A stretch of 64,000 bases of DNA from Drosophila persimilis (GCF_003286085.1 NW_020825288.1:15562001-15626000); one strand, 5' to 3'; shown: positions 1 through 11,729, numbered from the stretch's first letter. Translations and numbers: made by a program. The notes: generated from the sequence alone by a model not told the origin.

Positions 1-1117
1 CTTCTGTTTGATGTAACTTACCGTGTTATATATATCCTGATTCTCTCTGACCCATGTCGGATGTTACACTTACAAGTGGTTTCGTGGAGAGTCTATTGTT
101 TCTCGCAAAAAGAGAGTCGATGGCTGTAAACGGTAGTGGGAAATATATTGTAATACTTGTCCAGCAACTTTGTTTTTCTTTACCTACCAGAGTCCTACTG
201 TAGGTTCGTAGCTGACTCAGTAACAGCGGATGCGACCAAAGCCTGCCTAGGAAAGCAAACAGCTGTTGATGAGCCAGCAAAAAGCTGCGACAGGAAAGCT
301 CAGACGACGGGGCTTTGGGGCCCCAGCCAGGCCAGCTCACGCCTAGAGCATCCATGGCATATTCGTGTATAGCTGCTAAATAGAACCACGCTTTAAGCAG
401 CAGAGCCTAAAGTCCAAATCATGCGCGAGTTCCATCTCCAGGTCTGTCAAAAGGGGCATGTAAGCGAGCTATGAATGAATGGAAGATCGGTGGAGGCAGA
501 CACCGTCTCGTACCATGGTGGTTCATTAGCAATGGCGTGGCATTCAAGGCCATAGCCGCCCATATCGGAACCGACAGTTCCGCGAGCCAGCCACGAAAAG
601 AGCTAATTTGCCAATTAAAAACAAAAACTCATCATTGAAAGTACTCAAAGCCAAAAAAAAGAAATTGTAACTTTCAACAGGCAAAAATTTACATTTATAA
701 TTTCATTTGCTGTAGGAATGCTGCATGTTGCACGCTGCAACTGCCTGTTCCTCACCCCTCCGCTCTTACACAATAGATGCAGCAACCACAGCCATAGACT
801 ATTTGCGTCAAAGTGCATGCCCCACCCAAATGCCGGCCGACAGAAAAATTTGTTAAATGTTTTGCCGTTACTTTGTTTGTGTCTATTGGAGATATTTTTG
901 TGGGTTAAAGTATATCAAAAGGAAATTTCAGAATTACAAAAAAAATCCGTTGGTTGTGTTGTTAGATGTTGTAGGCACTCTCATTTTTTCCAAGCAGCAC
1001 TAAATTGGAGGAGCACTTAAAAAATTACAAGTACTTAATAAGATCCCCACCGGTAATACATATGCTTAAATACATAAAGGTATAGTACTATCAACAATTG
1101 TAAGTTGTACTACCCGT
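1..1117. other. Gene-free left edge
   Basis: I see no supportable gene here. Short open stretches on both strands lack splice partners and protein-like composition. The segment is ordinary mixed spacer with A/T runs near 640-660 and 930-945. Confidence 0.5.
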
Positions 1118-1531
1118 ATGAAGCACAAGTTAAACTACGACCGTTTTAACCGCCACAATACGCTTTTGGAGCTGGAATTACCTTTGCTCGCACCACAATC
1201 GCTTTCCGATTGGTCCTTGTTAAAGGTTAAGGTAAAGTCCTGTTTGGATTTTGGGAACCGCATTGACGTGAGATGATTTTTCCCAATTGATGACAATTTT
1301 GCAAAATTTTTAAAATCGTATTGGATTTTAAAAAAGAGCGGGTAACTCATTTTTGCGTAGGATTTGGTATCGATATATCGAGCTTTCACGACAAGACCGA
1401 ATTTGTTCACCTGTTGGCAGGGAATGCAGGAATGCATTCGCAATTATATCGCAATTGAAAACAGGGTTGATTTAAGTTATTTATCAAGAATTGAAGTGCG
1501 GAAACTATTTGGCGGTCGGTCATTTGAATAA
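1118..1531 (+). CDS. Candidate two-exon gene, 106 aa, unrecognised
   Basis: I do not recognise this protein. Exon 1 is 1118-1267: 50 codons from an ATG, ending in ...GNRID. A GTGAGA donor follows at 1268. A 93-nt AT-rich intron then ends in a pyrimidine-rich TTTTTGCGTAG acceptor at 1360, with a branch-like TAACTCAT just before it. Exon 2 is 1361-1531: 56 codons starting DLVSIYRAF and ending KLFGGRSFE, then TAA. Both junctions are phase 0, and splicing removes an in-frame TGA that lies immediately after the donor. The exons are visibly richer in G/C than the intron. I see no signal peptide or membrane segment. Residues include LFTCWQGMQECIRNY, with two cysteines six residues apart. The frame is also open upstream of the ATG, so the true start could be earlier. 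It could be the 5' part of one decaying gene that continues at 1589-2064. Confidence 0.35.
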
Positions 1532-1588
1532 AGTGTCAAAATTGATTGCGGAATTTTTTTTTCTAGCCGAACTTATTATTTTTACATC

Positions 1589-2064
1589 ATGTCCGACCGG
1601 GAAATAGATCATAACCGAAAATTGTTCATAAATTGCGGCCTATCAAGGGTTTACGAGAGAGACCATGCGGCAGTCATCGGCTCCGATACCAATTGCCTGC
1701 ATAAATTATAATATTACACTTACAAGAATATATACCACTTCTTCGTGGAAGCCAAGGTCTTTGCTTTACAGGTGACCACGGAGTGTCCCAGAGTGCCCAA
1801 GAATAAACTGAAAACCGTAGAGTGTGCGAACAAAGGATATATAATTACGGGACAGAACACCTGGTCCCTGGCTACCCTCATGGGCCAACCCCCGCTTGCA
1901 TAGTAAGTGGACTGCGCCGGTTTTTTCCCTTTGCAATTCGCAATTTTCCGCCTTTAGTTTTTTTCGTTATCGGCATTAAAATAAGAAGGCCACCTTTAAA
2001 TCTGTTGCAACCAACCTCTTCGAGTCTGCCATGATAGAGCTCTATCTCTTTCTTTCAAGCTAAA
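1589..2064 (+). pseudogene. Protein-like frame with internal stops, unrecognised
   Basis: From ATG 1589 the frame reads 40 codons, hits TAA at 1709-1711, and then stays open for 63 codons to a TAG at 1901. At 1903 a strong GTAAGT overlaps that TAG. A CCTTTAG acceptor 55 nt later (ending 1957) restores the same frame. That frame then meets one more TAA (1977-1979) and 28 further open codons, ending LYLFLSS before the TAA at 2062-2064. One frame with few stops across about 140 codons, plus a canonical-length intron, points to a decayed gene rather than chance. The segment 1724-1900 looks most protein-like (KNIYHFFVEAK; TECPRVPKNK; TWSLATLMGQPPLA). It may belong to the candidate gene just upstream. 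An alternative is a live gene whose exon limits I have mis-set. Confidence 0.25.
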
Positions 2065-2487
2065 TTGGGCCCAATCTCTTCTGCCCGAAATTGGACTTTC
2101 AATTTAAAAAGTCCGCTTATTCTAAGGCCCGAAATTGAACATGTAAAATGAGTTTCACAAGTAGAACATTTTTCATTTGTCATGTCACATGTATAATGTG
2201 AATGTAATGTAAAATGAAAGAGCCTGTTTTACTTGAAATACTAGAAATAGATGGCGCTATATGTAGTTCCATACATGGGCGACACGCAGTCATTGGCGCT
2301 GTAATTGTGTACCGTTTCTTTTTGGGTGAAAATTGCACCTGATGGTTTTCAACGGATTACAGGTGGTTTCTTTTAGCCGACGAATCCAAGCTGATTTAAA
2401 CATCGGCTCATATGTATAGATGCATCGAGTGACAGTGATAACGTTACCGCTTGCATCAAAGCAAAATAAGCATTTTTTTTATCAGCC
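2065..2487. other. Spacer
   Basis: AT-rich intergenic sequence. No reading frame or RNA gene is supported. Confidence 0.4.
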
Positions 2488-2616
2488 ATGGCCATGCGAA
2501 ACATCATTGGCAACAGCAAAAAATTGTGGGCGGGCTGGTCAGTCATGGTGCTACTACTCGTCTTAAGCGAAGCCCAACAGTGGGGCTCAATATATAGGAG
2601 AGCAATGAACGACTAG
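2488..2616 (+). CDS. Possible 42-aa secreted peptide or signal-peptide exon
   Basis: The ATG at 2488 (a second Met follows at 2494) opens 42 codons to a TAG at 2614. The N-terminus has a basic stretch (NSKK), then the hydrophobic core VMVLLLVL, then SEAQQ. This is the layout of an insect signal peptide with a likely cut near SEA/QQ, leaving about 15 residues (WGSIYRRAMND). Nothing downstream is in frame, so it is a very short peptide, an orphan signal-peptide exon, or chance. A TATATA lies inside the frame (about 2590), and a near-palindrome of GACTAGA/TTCTAGTC overlaps the stop. No family is recognised. Confidence 0.22.
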   Translation: MAMRNIIGNSKKLWAGWSVMVLLLVLSEAQQWGSIYRRAMND

Positions 2617-3449
2617 ATTCTAGTCACTGGATGATCAAACAATCCATAGCAGCCTGGCAGCCTGGCAGCACAATACAAAAAAAAACACGCCTCTGTTTGG
2701 TTCAAGGATTTACTATATCACAACGGGCCGAAGCCGTGTTAAAATATAGCCGTAGACTGTCGTATGTATTATATTCACTAACTAACTCTTTAGGTGTTGA
2801 GGATGTATGGGGATATATGAGCACTTAGTTGAGTACAAACTTGGACAGTAAATGCTAGTTAGAGTGAATCAAATAACCCTAAATTCAGGATAATAATAAT
2901 AATACACTTGCCGGCATAATGAATTATGATTATGACTTTGGATGGATCCATTGTGTGACAGCTGCTCTCTGGCACTCAGGAATTCCTCCCGCTCGTACAG
3001 GCTTGAATTAAATAAAATAAAAAAAAAACTGAAAGAGTTCCGTTGCAGAGCGTTCAGTGGCGTTCTACGAGTACAAGCAACAAAGCAATTGAGAGGCACT
3101 TTTATCATGAAATGATTTTCCCCAGCTAAGCTGGGGGCAATTTCCACGAAGATGCATGGGGCAGGCTCCGGACGGGGGCCATGTAGGGGACTGCAGTGCT
3201 CTGTCGACTTGGAGAATGTCTGTGGGAGACTGGGGCAGGAGGACGATGGGAGTATGGGAGTGCAGCGGTAATCTATCATAATTTTTATATCCTAAAATCC
3301 CATTTTCGTATTAGAGCAAAAATGTCTGCGAGCAAATATAATAAAATGGCCAACACATCGACGTGGACAGCGGCCAGAAGGTACAAAGGACGACGAGCTC
3401 TGGCGACTGAAACCCTGCTGCAGCACATTCGTGGTCCTTGTCAAAGGAT

Positions 3450-3452
<3 letters not shown>
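2617..3452. other. Spacer
   Basis: No gene is supported. The open frames here lack splice context or run into the neighbouring CA repeat. Confidence 0.4.
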
Positions 3453-3509
<57 letters not shown>

Positions 3510-3512
3510 CAC
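3453..3512. repeat. (CA)n microsatellite
   Basis: About 60 bp of almost pure CA dinucleotide with one G interruption. It creates spurious open frames on both strands (poly Thr-His or Cys-Val). Confidence 0.95.
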
Positions 3513-5379
3513 TGAGATGGGCGGAGTGGAGCGGATATGCCATGCCAACAGTATGAAATTCCACCCAGCGCTTGATTTTCTTCTATTTTCGATTCGCCCT
3601 TTGCACCCATTTGAAAGCTTCCCCCCCCTGTCTGACCATTTGCCAGCCTGCCCTGCCCTGCCTCTCTATCTCTTTTGGGCTTGGCTTAGCCTTTGCTGGT
3701 CGCGTTTTATTTTTCAACGCCCAGGCTTCGGCCAGCACAAAAATGTTCCCATAGCCAACAATTTTAGGAGTCACGCGCACACGATCTCACTTGGTCTTGG
3801 CCTGGTCCATGCCGGAAATGCCAATCTAAACAAAAAACGATGGCAAAGCTAGAGTCCAGAGTCCACAGTCCAGTGTCCGGGGCAAGATGTACCCTTTACA
3901 AAGAAAACAAAAATATTTCTAGTTGGGAATAAAAGGGTTGCCACTACAGCAAAACCCTTTGATTATGGCCAATTGTACGATTATTCCATCGAAGGCATCG
4001 AAAAGGTACTGAGGTCAGTATTTATTACATTTTTGTTCAAAGCATATTAGTGATTGATTGAAAATACTGATCGAACTGAATCTGAAACAATTAATATGCC
4101 CACTAACTTCAGTCACTAGATCTTCTATCTTTTGGGATACGATTGGGATTATAAGCCAACAATGTACACAGCGTAGCAAAAGGTACATACAGATTGAATA
4201 TTGGACAGTTCCACAGAACAAGAATGTGAATCCATGTCCACAGAAATAAGCTCAAATAATACCTCATTTAAAAGTGCTAAAGGCTAAGTAAACTCAAAAG
4301 CTATTGCTGTGCCAAGTCCGGCACTGTGTGGTATGTCCTGCTAGTGCCTGTCCAACTGATTAGATCCCAGATATACTGACCGTATACAATGAGACACCGT
4401 TGGCCGGGGCTTATTAATTGTAAAGTCATCAAAGAGATGGGATGAGTTGATGGAGGGAGTAATACCAAAGTAAATCCAAATTAATTTGAGATAACTATTT
4501 TTTAATATATGGTCCCGCCTGTGTTGTCGAGTCAATATTTTATATTTAAATTAAAAACGTCGACGGGCGGTAAAAATGCGACGAAGTAATGCGGCAAAAA
4601 CCCAAAAGAGCCAACGTGGCGTATAATTAATTTTTAAATAATAATATAAAATGCAGTCAATAATAAAAAAGTGAAGACACAAAACGTAAAAAACCGCGCA
4701 GCATGTTGTACACTCGCACAGGCCACAGCTTACACGCGTTTAAAGGGAAATCAAGAAAACCAAGGGAAATATATACGCGGAGTGCGGCAAAGGGTTGTGC
4801 GCGTTTTAAACCGCTTTAAAAAAGGACTGCATCGCGATGGGAAGAGCACCCAAGAGCGGCCCAGAGAGTCGCCCGGCTCATTATGCATTAACAACTACAT
4901 TAAACGGGCTGAGTAGCAGAGAGAACGGTCCCGGGCAAGGCATCCATCTCCTGCCACGCCGTGCTGGTCCGGGAAAGGCCACGCCTGCGGTCGACAATAT
5001 CTGGCGGCAGCGGCAGCGGCAGATGGCCAGGGTCGACCCCGGCATGCCGCCATGTTTATAGCCATGTTCTGTTGGTCTGTCGCATTAATTGTCAGTCAAG
5101 AAGTTAACTCTTTGCCACGTGATTCTGCGCTGCCTTCACGGACGTCAAGGATCATATCTGGATTTAATTGATTTATTGGACGACATTTGTGGGTGGAGCC
5201 TGCCTTAAATCACTATCGTTGGTAAATCTTATTGACCGGACCTCTGACCTCTGTCTATGGTATAAGCGAGATATCCTGCTGTATATCTGCAACTTTCGCA
5301 AAAAAATTCGTTTTTCTGCTTTTCCTAAGTTTTTAAAGTAGAAATTTCGGAAAAAAAATTTGGAATTTGAAAGCTTAAA
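3513..5379. other. Spacer
   Basis: No gene is supported. The composition alternates between AT-rich patches (about 4000-4560, 4620-4680) and GC-richer spacer (4830-5060). Reading frames are short and not protein-like. Confidence 0.4.
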
Positions 5380-5745
5380 ATTGGCCAGACGGTAAGCTCC
5401 CAGGTATTTCACAACAAGTTGGGACTCAGCAGTGGTCGAGCATTCTATTAGCAAGGCCTAGGCTGTTTTCTGAAGGCCAGGCAGCGTAAGCCTTCTTTGT
5501 CCTGTTTGTGCTTCGCTATTGTCATCAGCAAAGGCCAGCAGCGTGCCCCCGTCCGGTAGTGCGAACCGCAGGATGTCGTCGTACATGGCGTTGCATAGGA
5601 TGTTCCCTACGACCGAGCCCTGTGTAACGACACCGGTGATTGTGTGTGGTTTCCCTCCCTCTTCCCTGTTGCAGTGCAGGGCGTAGCGTTCACAGCGTGC
5701 GTATGAGGTGCTGTGATATCTGCCTTGTTGTCAGAGACGCGAGTA
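5380..5745 (-). mobile_element. Broken reverse-transcriptase fragment of a non-LTR retrotransposon
   Basis: Read on the minus strand, about 5700-5521 gives a continuous frame carrying the fingers/palm signature of a non-LTR (LINE) reverse transcriptase. A TQGSVVGN block corresponds to the family's PQGSxLGP motif. It is followed by NAMYDDILRFALPDGGT and the catalytic-box variant FADD. A second family block, VVKYLG, appears on the minus strand near 5415-5400, after a jump of about 90 nt. This shows an internal deletion between the FADD box and VVKYLG. Upstream the frame hits a stop near 5730. The spacing and the FADD form fit the Jockey/R1/LOA/I range of insect LINEs, but I cannot assign a clade. 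No ends, endonuclease domain or target-site duplication are visible, so this is a dead internal fragment. Confidence 0.75.
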
Positions 5746-6922
5746 TTCTCCTCCAGCTGGCTGAGTTTAAGGCATTCCTACTTCTAATTAGGTAATTAAC
5801 AAAAGGATATCACTAGTTTATGGTTTTATCCCTATTTTTCTAGTCCACGCAGTATAACGACTACAATTTTAAAAACAATTCTCTGGCTGGCAACCAAATT
5901 GGTGCGTGATTCCAATCCAGAGTTTGCTTCCATGGCGGCATGGATTTTTAAGCGAGTAGCGTATTCAAAATAGTTAATGGAGAGGCGGCCGGCTTGCACC
6001 CACACAATGAAATACAACACATAAAATACACGCATGCAGTGATTGAAAAACAAAGAAGAAATTGCCTAAATGACTGATGTACTCGTAAATGAAGGAAGGG
6101 GATTTTAGATAATCAATTACTCAATCGGTTCTCTCAAAGGGATGCCCGAGGCACATCTGTGACACCAACGCCTTCCGCTCTGCCACCTCATTAAGGACTC
6201 AAAACTGGTAAGTCGTGTCCTGTTTTTTTTCAATCTTTTTGAACCTTGTTCCATTATTCCATCATTTGAATCTACAAAAATATATACAAAAATGTTACCC
6301 TGTTAAAAATATGTAAATGGACAACTTTAAAACGCGGAATGTTTGCGATCTGGAGATTCTTTCAAGTCGCTGGCTATTTTTTTGTATAAAACCCTTTAGT
6401 GGATTTCAAAATGCATGCGGTGCGGTGTGTTTGAACCCGACTAAATTGTTTCAAAATTAATTTGGTTGCATTCAAAGTCGATTTGAAGGCTCGTTGACAA
6501 TCACCGGGACAATGGGTCGCGGGCAAAAAAAGAACACCGAGTTAATGAATGGCAGCAAAGAAGCGACAATCAATTTAATTAAAACTTTTAACAAGCTCTG
6601 GCTCATTTCACTTTCGAAGGCATCTGTCGCCCGGGTATGGCGTGTATTGTGTATACGGCGTGTGGCCCAGTGGGCTTTTTGATTCGGGCCATTCGCGGGA
6701 TGCTCTCGGTTATGGCAACGTTTCATATTTGATATTAATTAAAAAGTTTACGCTGTCGCTGGCTGCTTTAAAACAAATTGTTGGCACAACCAAAGCAACA
6801 GCCAGAACCGGACAAAAAAAGCACCAGCCGAAAAAATGAAATCTGTTCACTGATGAAAAAGCCAAACACAATGGCAGTTGCATGTTATCCATCAGATGGA
6901 GACCCCGAGTGGGATATGGGGC
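5746..6922. other. Spacer
   Basis: No gene is supported. The opposite-strand frames near 6470-6730 have no coding character. Confidence 0.4.
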
Positions 6923-6946
6923 CGGGTCGGGTCGGGTCGGGTCGGG
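6923..6946. repeat. (GGGTC)n short tandem repeat
   Basis: Roughly five units of a GGGTC pentamer sit in otherwise unremarkable spacer. Confidence 0.85.
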
Positions 6947-8707
6947 CTGGGATCTGGATGCGGTGGAGTCTCATGTTGCAGTGGCGCCCCAAAAGAGCGC
7001 CCGCAGCGACGACAGCTGCTAATGTCACGCCTCTCCTCTGACATCGAGCAAAAAAATTGAAAAGGGGGAAAAAATGAGAAATCGCTGACACGACAACAAC
7101 AATATCTCGACCATAAAAATTGGATATTTGACCTTCAGTCACAAAATCCACCAAAAAAACAAAAGGAGAGCAGAGTAGTGCATTTTGCCACAGATTGAAA
7201 TTAATGAAAAGTTGATCTAAGCCAATGGATATGGGAATCGATTAAAAGTGGTCAACTTTTTTGCGCTCCGCGATTTTTATGGGTTACTTCGATGGCTGTC
7301 ATAAAAAGGACAAAAAGGCAAGTGAAACTTCCCAGAGATTTATGCGAAATGGTTACAGTTTATACAGTTATATGGGGATTATCTTCAGGAATAAATGCAA
7401 TACAATAAATAAATTATAATTAATACACGCAGAGATGTAGCTGAGTAATGGTTATTGGGTGGTAACTGGATTAGTTGGATCTTAATAAGTTCGAGAGCCA
7501 AAATGTCTGGAAACCCTTTTATAGAAATCAGATTGTACTTTTGATCCTAGGTACACGCCAACCGTGGTCCAATATTCCCTTAAATCCCTATTGAATGTTC
7601 ATTGAATCGATATTAACCAGAAGATGATATGCAAATGGTTTCCTCTTTTATAATGTCTACCGATGTAACAGGGAATTGCTTCATTGATTATATTTCCTAT
7701 TACATCAAAATAATTCATGTATGTAATATTTTCAATTTACATACATATGCACATATAATGTGTTATCCTTGTATTTGTGCTCTTTGAAAACTTCATGTAT
7801 GGGACTCCGCAAGGCCGCAAGCAATCCAGTCGATTGCCGACACACAGATGCAGAATACAGATACAGACACACGTGTGGTGCCTATGACATTTGCAAATCA
7901 AGGAACGTCGCGACGACAACTCTCCTTTCACTTTTACCTCATAAAAGTCAAGCGCTTCAAACCTCGATTTCGCGCCATGGCCTAGGCCCCACCTACTGAC
8001 GCTACGAGACAATATCCAGCACCGAACTGAACCTTACCGAACCGAACACAATAAACGAACGCACTTGACTGAGAATGTAAGCGATAATCCCCCGGGGGCC
8101 AGGACCTGTACGTACGAGACGGTGGAAAGCTGCGCGTAATTGAACTCCGCACAGCGCTGGATGTGGGTGCCCAGAACCAGTAGGAGGCGGTGGCAGGGGA
8201 TGCATATTTATGCCAAAGTTGCGCCTTTTTTCGCAAACCCCATTCAAATGGTCGCGGCACAGTGGCAGAAATTCAATGGAAATAACATTTAAATACTACC
8301 AAAGGTAGAAAATATTCTAAACAATATTAATCAGAATTACCTTTATATTCAAATTGCCTGGATTGAATCTAAATATTCTGTAAATGTCCTAGAAGCAATA
8401 AATACCTAAATACAAGATATTTTAACTTAATAATCAATCAAATAAGCTTTCTTTAATGAGCCTAGGTCGGAATAAGCCAAGGAATCCAGGCACCAAGGAA
8501 TGGCTTAAAAGTATTTAAGTTTTTTTTGGCCAACTATAGATATAGTCATTTTCCGATCAGTTCTAATGTTTAGTCGAAGTATTTATCTCGCATATATACG
8601 ATTTGGATTTAATTCTCGAATTTCTATCATCCCTGGAATCACTGTGCCTTGTGTCATCTCCGGGCTGAGGGTGTATCCTGTTGTTAATAAACTCTCACCG
8701 TGTTGCC
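6947..8707. other. Spacer
   Basis: No gene is supported. The stretch is AT-rich between 7200 and 7760 and again between 8270 and 8600. No RNA gene or transposon signature is recognised. Confidence 0.4.
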
Positions 8708-8760
8708 GACTCAACGACTCAGGGACTCAGAGACTCGGAGACTCAGCGACTCTTTGACTC
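8708..8760. repeat. GACTC-based minisatellite
   Basis: Seven spaced GACTC pentamers (GACTC plus 2-5 nt, such as AGA, GGA or AGC) sit in about 53 bp. The units are imperfect and AGACTC-like steps dominate. Confidence 0.8.
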
Positions 8761-10259
8761 TCCAACGAGTCCTCGACGTTGCCGAGCGCTGGCTCCAATA
8801 AGCGCCAAACTTTGCCGATATTTATCGAGTTTCATAGCCGCCGGTTAAATTTTGCCGGTTTTGCATGTGTAGCGGGTGGCGGGTAGCGCATATCCTTTGG
8901 CGTGGCTTCAGTTCGGGGATGCGTCTGAGAATGGGGATGGGGATGACGGTGAGCCTGGCACTTTGACTGGGGGATGTGTGGGCCCACAACATACTTACTC
9001 CTGGCTAGGAGGAGACGCGCGAGATGCTTCCTGCCTTGGGTTTATGGCATGTACTGAGGCATGTTTTAAGTGGTTTTACAGGACGCGCTTCATTGCGTCA
9101 TGCAATCAATTTGCTTAGCTCGTTATGTTTACCAAACGTTCGGCGTTCGACACACACACACACACACGCACACACACAGATACAAATCCATAAATGTTAC
9201 AAGCCACAATCAGGTGGGTGCTGCCGAGCCCGAGCCCGAGCCCGTGCCCTGCTCATCCCATATAAATTTATTCATATTTTAACTAATATTTATCAATACG
9301 AGTTGCGGTATCTGGTTCGCTGGTAAGCAATATTACAGGTGCGCAGGAGAGTGGGTGGGTCCTGCATATTTAGTGCTGATTATGGCAAAATGATTGTTTT
9401 TCTTTTAGCCGAGTTACATTTACATATCCACATACTCGTCGATTATATTCAGATATACATACATACATATGTGTTAGATGTACAGAACCACAAAAAATAT
9501 ATGCGAATAAATAGCAAACCGTAGATCCGTTTTGTAGATTGTTATTCGATTTTGAAATTTTGTATCAGTTCAAGTTCAGTTTTGAGATGACTTACATATT
9601 ATACCTATTATTCCTATGACTATACATATAAACCAGAAAAATGTATCCTTAAAACTCGTATTATTGTATTTTAATAAATTATTTGTTAATTCTATGCGAT
9701 TTTTATGATTTCCGGAAATAGTCCGTCTGATCAGATAACTATAACTATATTCTGTGATCGGTATATATAATTAATAATAATACGTAAATCTGTGCTTTCT
9801 AAATAAACATCCAAAGCTAGCTATTTAAAGCAGGGGTTGTCTCTTCTATGGGAAAATTCCCATGAAAAATATTAATTGCTATAATTTCGTTACACGAAAT
9901 TTGGTAATGCTAGAAGGTATCACATTCATATTTTGGTTATTAATTTAACACTCAGAGACTCAGAGAGATAATCAAAAATGTTTAATCTGAATTATACTAA
10001 ATTGTGTCAAATACATGTCTTAATATTGTACGAGCAGCATCGTTTCGGATTGTAGGGTTTTCCCATTCACATTCAACGCGATGATCTTGCAGGAACGGCT
10101 GCCTCTCTGGCAAATTTGCGCAAAGTTTCATAGACAACCACAGCGGGCACAGAATCAATATTCTGGATCAGCGTTGCACCAGACTTTAAATAGCAGAAAC
10201 CTTTCGATAAACTGTCTTTAATAAATCTATGTAGACGTGTAGATGTATAAAGTATATAT
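8761..10259. other. Spacer with a short CA microsatellite
   Basis: No gene is supported. A (CA)n tract lies at about 9150-9179. From about 9400 onward the sequence is strongly AT-rich. Short palindromic patches, such as ATGGGAA/TTCCCAT near 9848-9863, look incidental. Confidence 0.4.
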
Positions 10260-10308
10260 GTATCGGGTGGGACTAATACTAATTGTGTATAGTCCTCCCG
10301 CGTGATAC
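10260..10308. other. Imperfect hairpin
   Basis: Two arms can pair: GTATC plus CGGGTGGGACTA on the left, and TAGTCCTCCCG then GATAC on the right. The terminal loop contains TAATT and one side carries a small bulge (CGT). The stem is about 18-20 bp with one or two mismatches. It is shorter than a typical insect pre-miRNA, so I call it a hairpin only. Confidence 0.35.
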
Positions 10309-10980
10309 AAGTTTCAAGCTATCCGTCTCTTAATTGCCCTCACAATCAATGGTTTTTTTTGTATCTTTAGTAAATTTAATTGATTTGGGGGTACTGGTAA
10401 ATATTTTTGGTTTTTCTAAAGATTAGAAAACCAATGAACGATATAGCGGCTTTTCTTTTGAATATTGTTTAACCTAAGTTAATATACAGTTGAGCGGCAC
10501 TGCATAGAGAAAGGTATGTATATGTATGTATATTTCTTGCAAAAAATTGTCTGAAAAAAATACTTTTTTTGACAAGATTAATAATACGGCAGCAAACGAG
10601 TCGCAAACCTACGGCGCTTACATAATATGCACATATGTATAACTTTGAAAATCCCTGTCTTAACTAAATGTGCAATTTTTTGTTGTGATATTTTATATTA
10701 GGTAACATTATTTACATATGTATGTGTATTTACGTATTCAAATAAATTAAACAAATAACAGTTTTTATTTTTTCCCACACCCCGACCTCACCCACACTGC
10801 CCATTCTTTATTAATTTTGTGGCGGTCTGTTCAGTTCGTCAATAAACTAAAAAACATTTCAACCTCTGAAAATGATAAAAACATTAAAATCACATATTTT
10901 TGTGACAACATATTGTGTGGGTAATACTTTTCCACGCAAGGAATTGTGAAAGCCGATCGTCAGAGCCTGCATTTATGCAG
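10309..10980. other. AT-rich spacer upstream of the lectin cluster
   Basis: No gene is supported. The segment is full of T runs and ATATGTATGT-type sequence. A usable first exon for the lectin copy that follows is not visible. The frame ahead of its acceptor at 10980 does not encode a signal peptide like that of the intact copy. Confidence 0.4.
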
Positions 10981-11270
10981 ATTGGATATAAGAAATTCTT
11001 TATATTACCTATAAAGGCAAACATTTTTGTGGCACTCGATCGAGACATATCGAACTATTTGCTTCAGAGGCCAAAGACCTGTTTTGGTTGGAGTACTTTG
11101 ACGTCGGCAGACCTGCAGGACAGTTCTATCCCATAGCTGTAGGGCTACCACTGAACACCACTGGATGGGTTCCTGGTCAGCCAGACAATGCTGGCGGCGA
11201 TGAGCACAACAACTGCAATGTGCATGTTAGGGCTATATGCGAACAAAAAATACGTTCTACTATCTGTTAA
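10981..11270 (+). pseudogene. C-type lectin pseudogene (deleted copy of the 12.5-kb gene)
   Basis: This is a close nucleotide copy of exon 2 of the intact lectin at 12644-13062. It starts just after a TTATGCAG acceptor-like site and ends at the matching ...ATCTGTTAA stop. Three deletions stand out against the intact copy. About 54 nt are lost after the VAxD block, removing the first conserved Cys. Another 16 nt are lost just before the GACCTGTTTTGG block, shifting the frame. Finally 45 nt are lost between GAGCAC and AACAACTGC, removing the third conserved Cys and the MND calcium-site residues. The matching 3' flank (about 11360-11420) is also duplicated but interrupted by about 60 nt of unrelated AT-rich sequence. 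No signal-peptide exon is visible. It cannot make a working lectin domain. Confidence 0.85.
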
Positions 11271-11729
11271 TTTAATAATTCTCTTTCGAACAGGCAACAG
11301 ACTTAATTGCTATCAGTTGAAATTAATTGAAAACAAATATATATTATTTGCTTTGAAAGGCGGATACTGATAAGAGACTATACTGAGAAATAAATGCCAT
11401 AGGCAAAGCCGAGCACACCCATATTTGCGTTGACTTAAAAAAATGTATTAAAAAGTCTCTTAAGTCGGCCCATATGTAGTCTTACCATAAACCATTTTAA
11501 AATAAATATATTATATTCAATTTGTACGAAATATATTCATATATCAATATTTTCATATCATTGTAAAAATATAAGTGCAAACACTTCATTATTAATATAT
11601 CCACGCTCGGCTCCAAATGAATGGCATACTGGAATCTGCTTTCCAATTGTGAAAGGAGAAATTTATTTTAAGCTTAAGGTCAAGTACGTTGACGAACCTG
11701 TATAAGAAATTGTTCAGGTAATCTTTTCA
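11271..11729. other. AT-rich spacer after the lectin pseudogene
   Basis: Apart from the duplicated lectin 3' flank up to about 11420, nothing is recognised here. Confidence 0.4.

Noticed and set aside
3196..3852. 218-codon open frame on the plus strand
   Set aside because: It reads through the CA microsatellite, as do two minus-strand frames. No splice or codon support.
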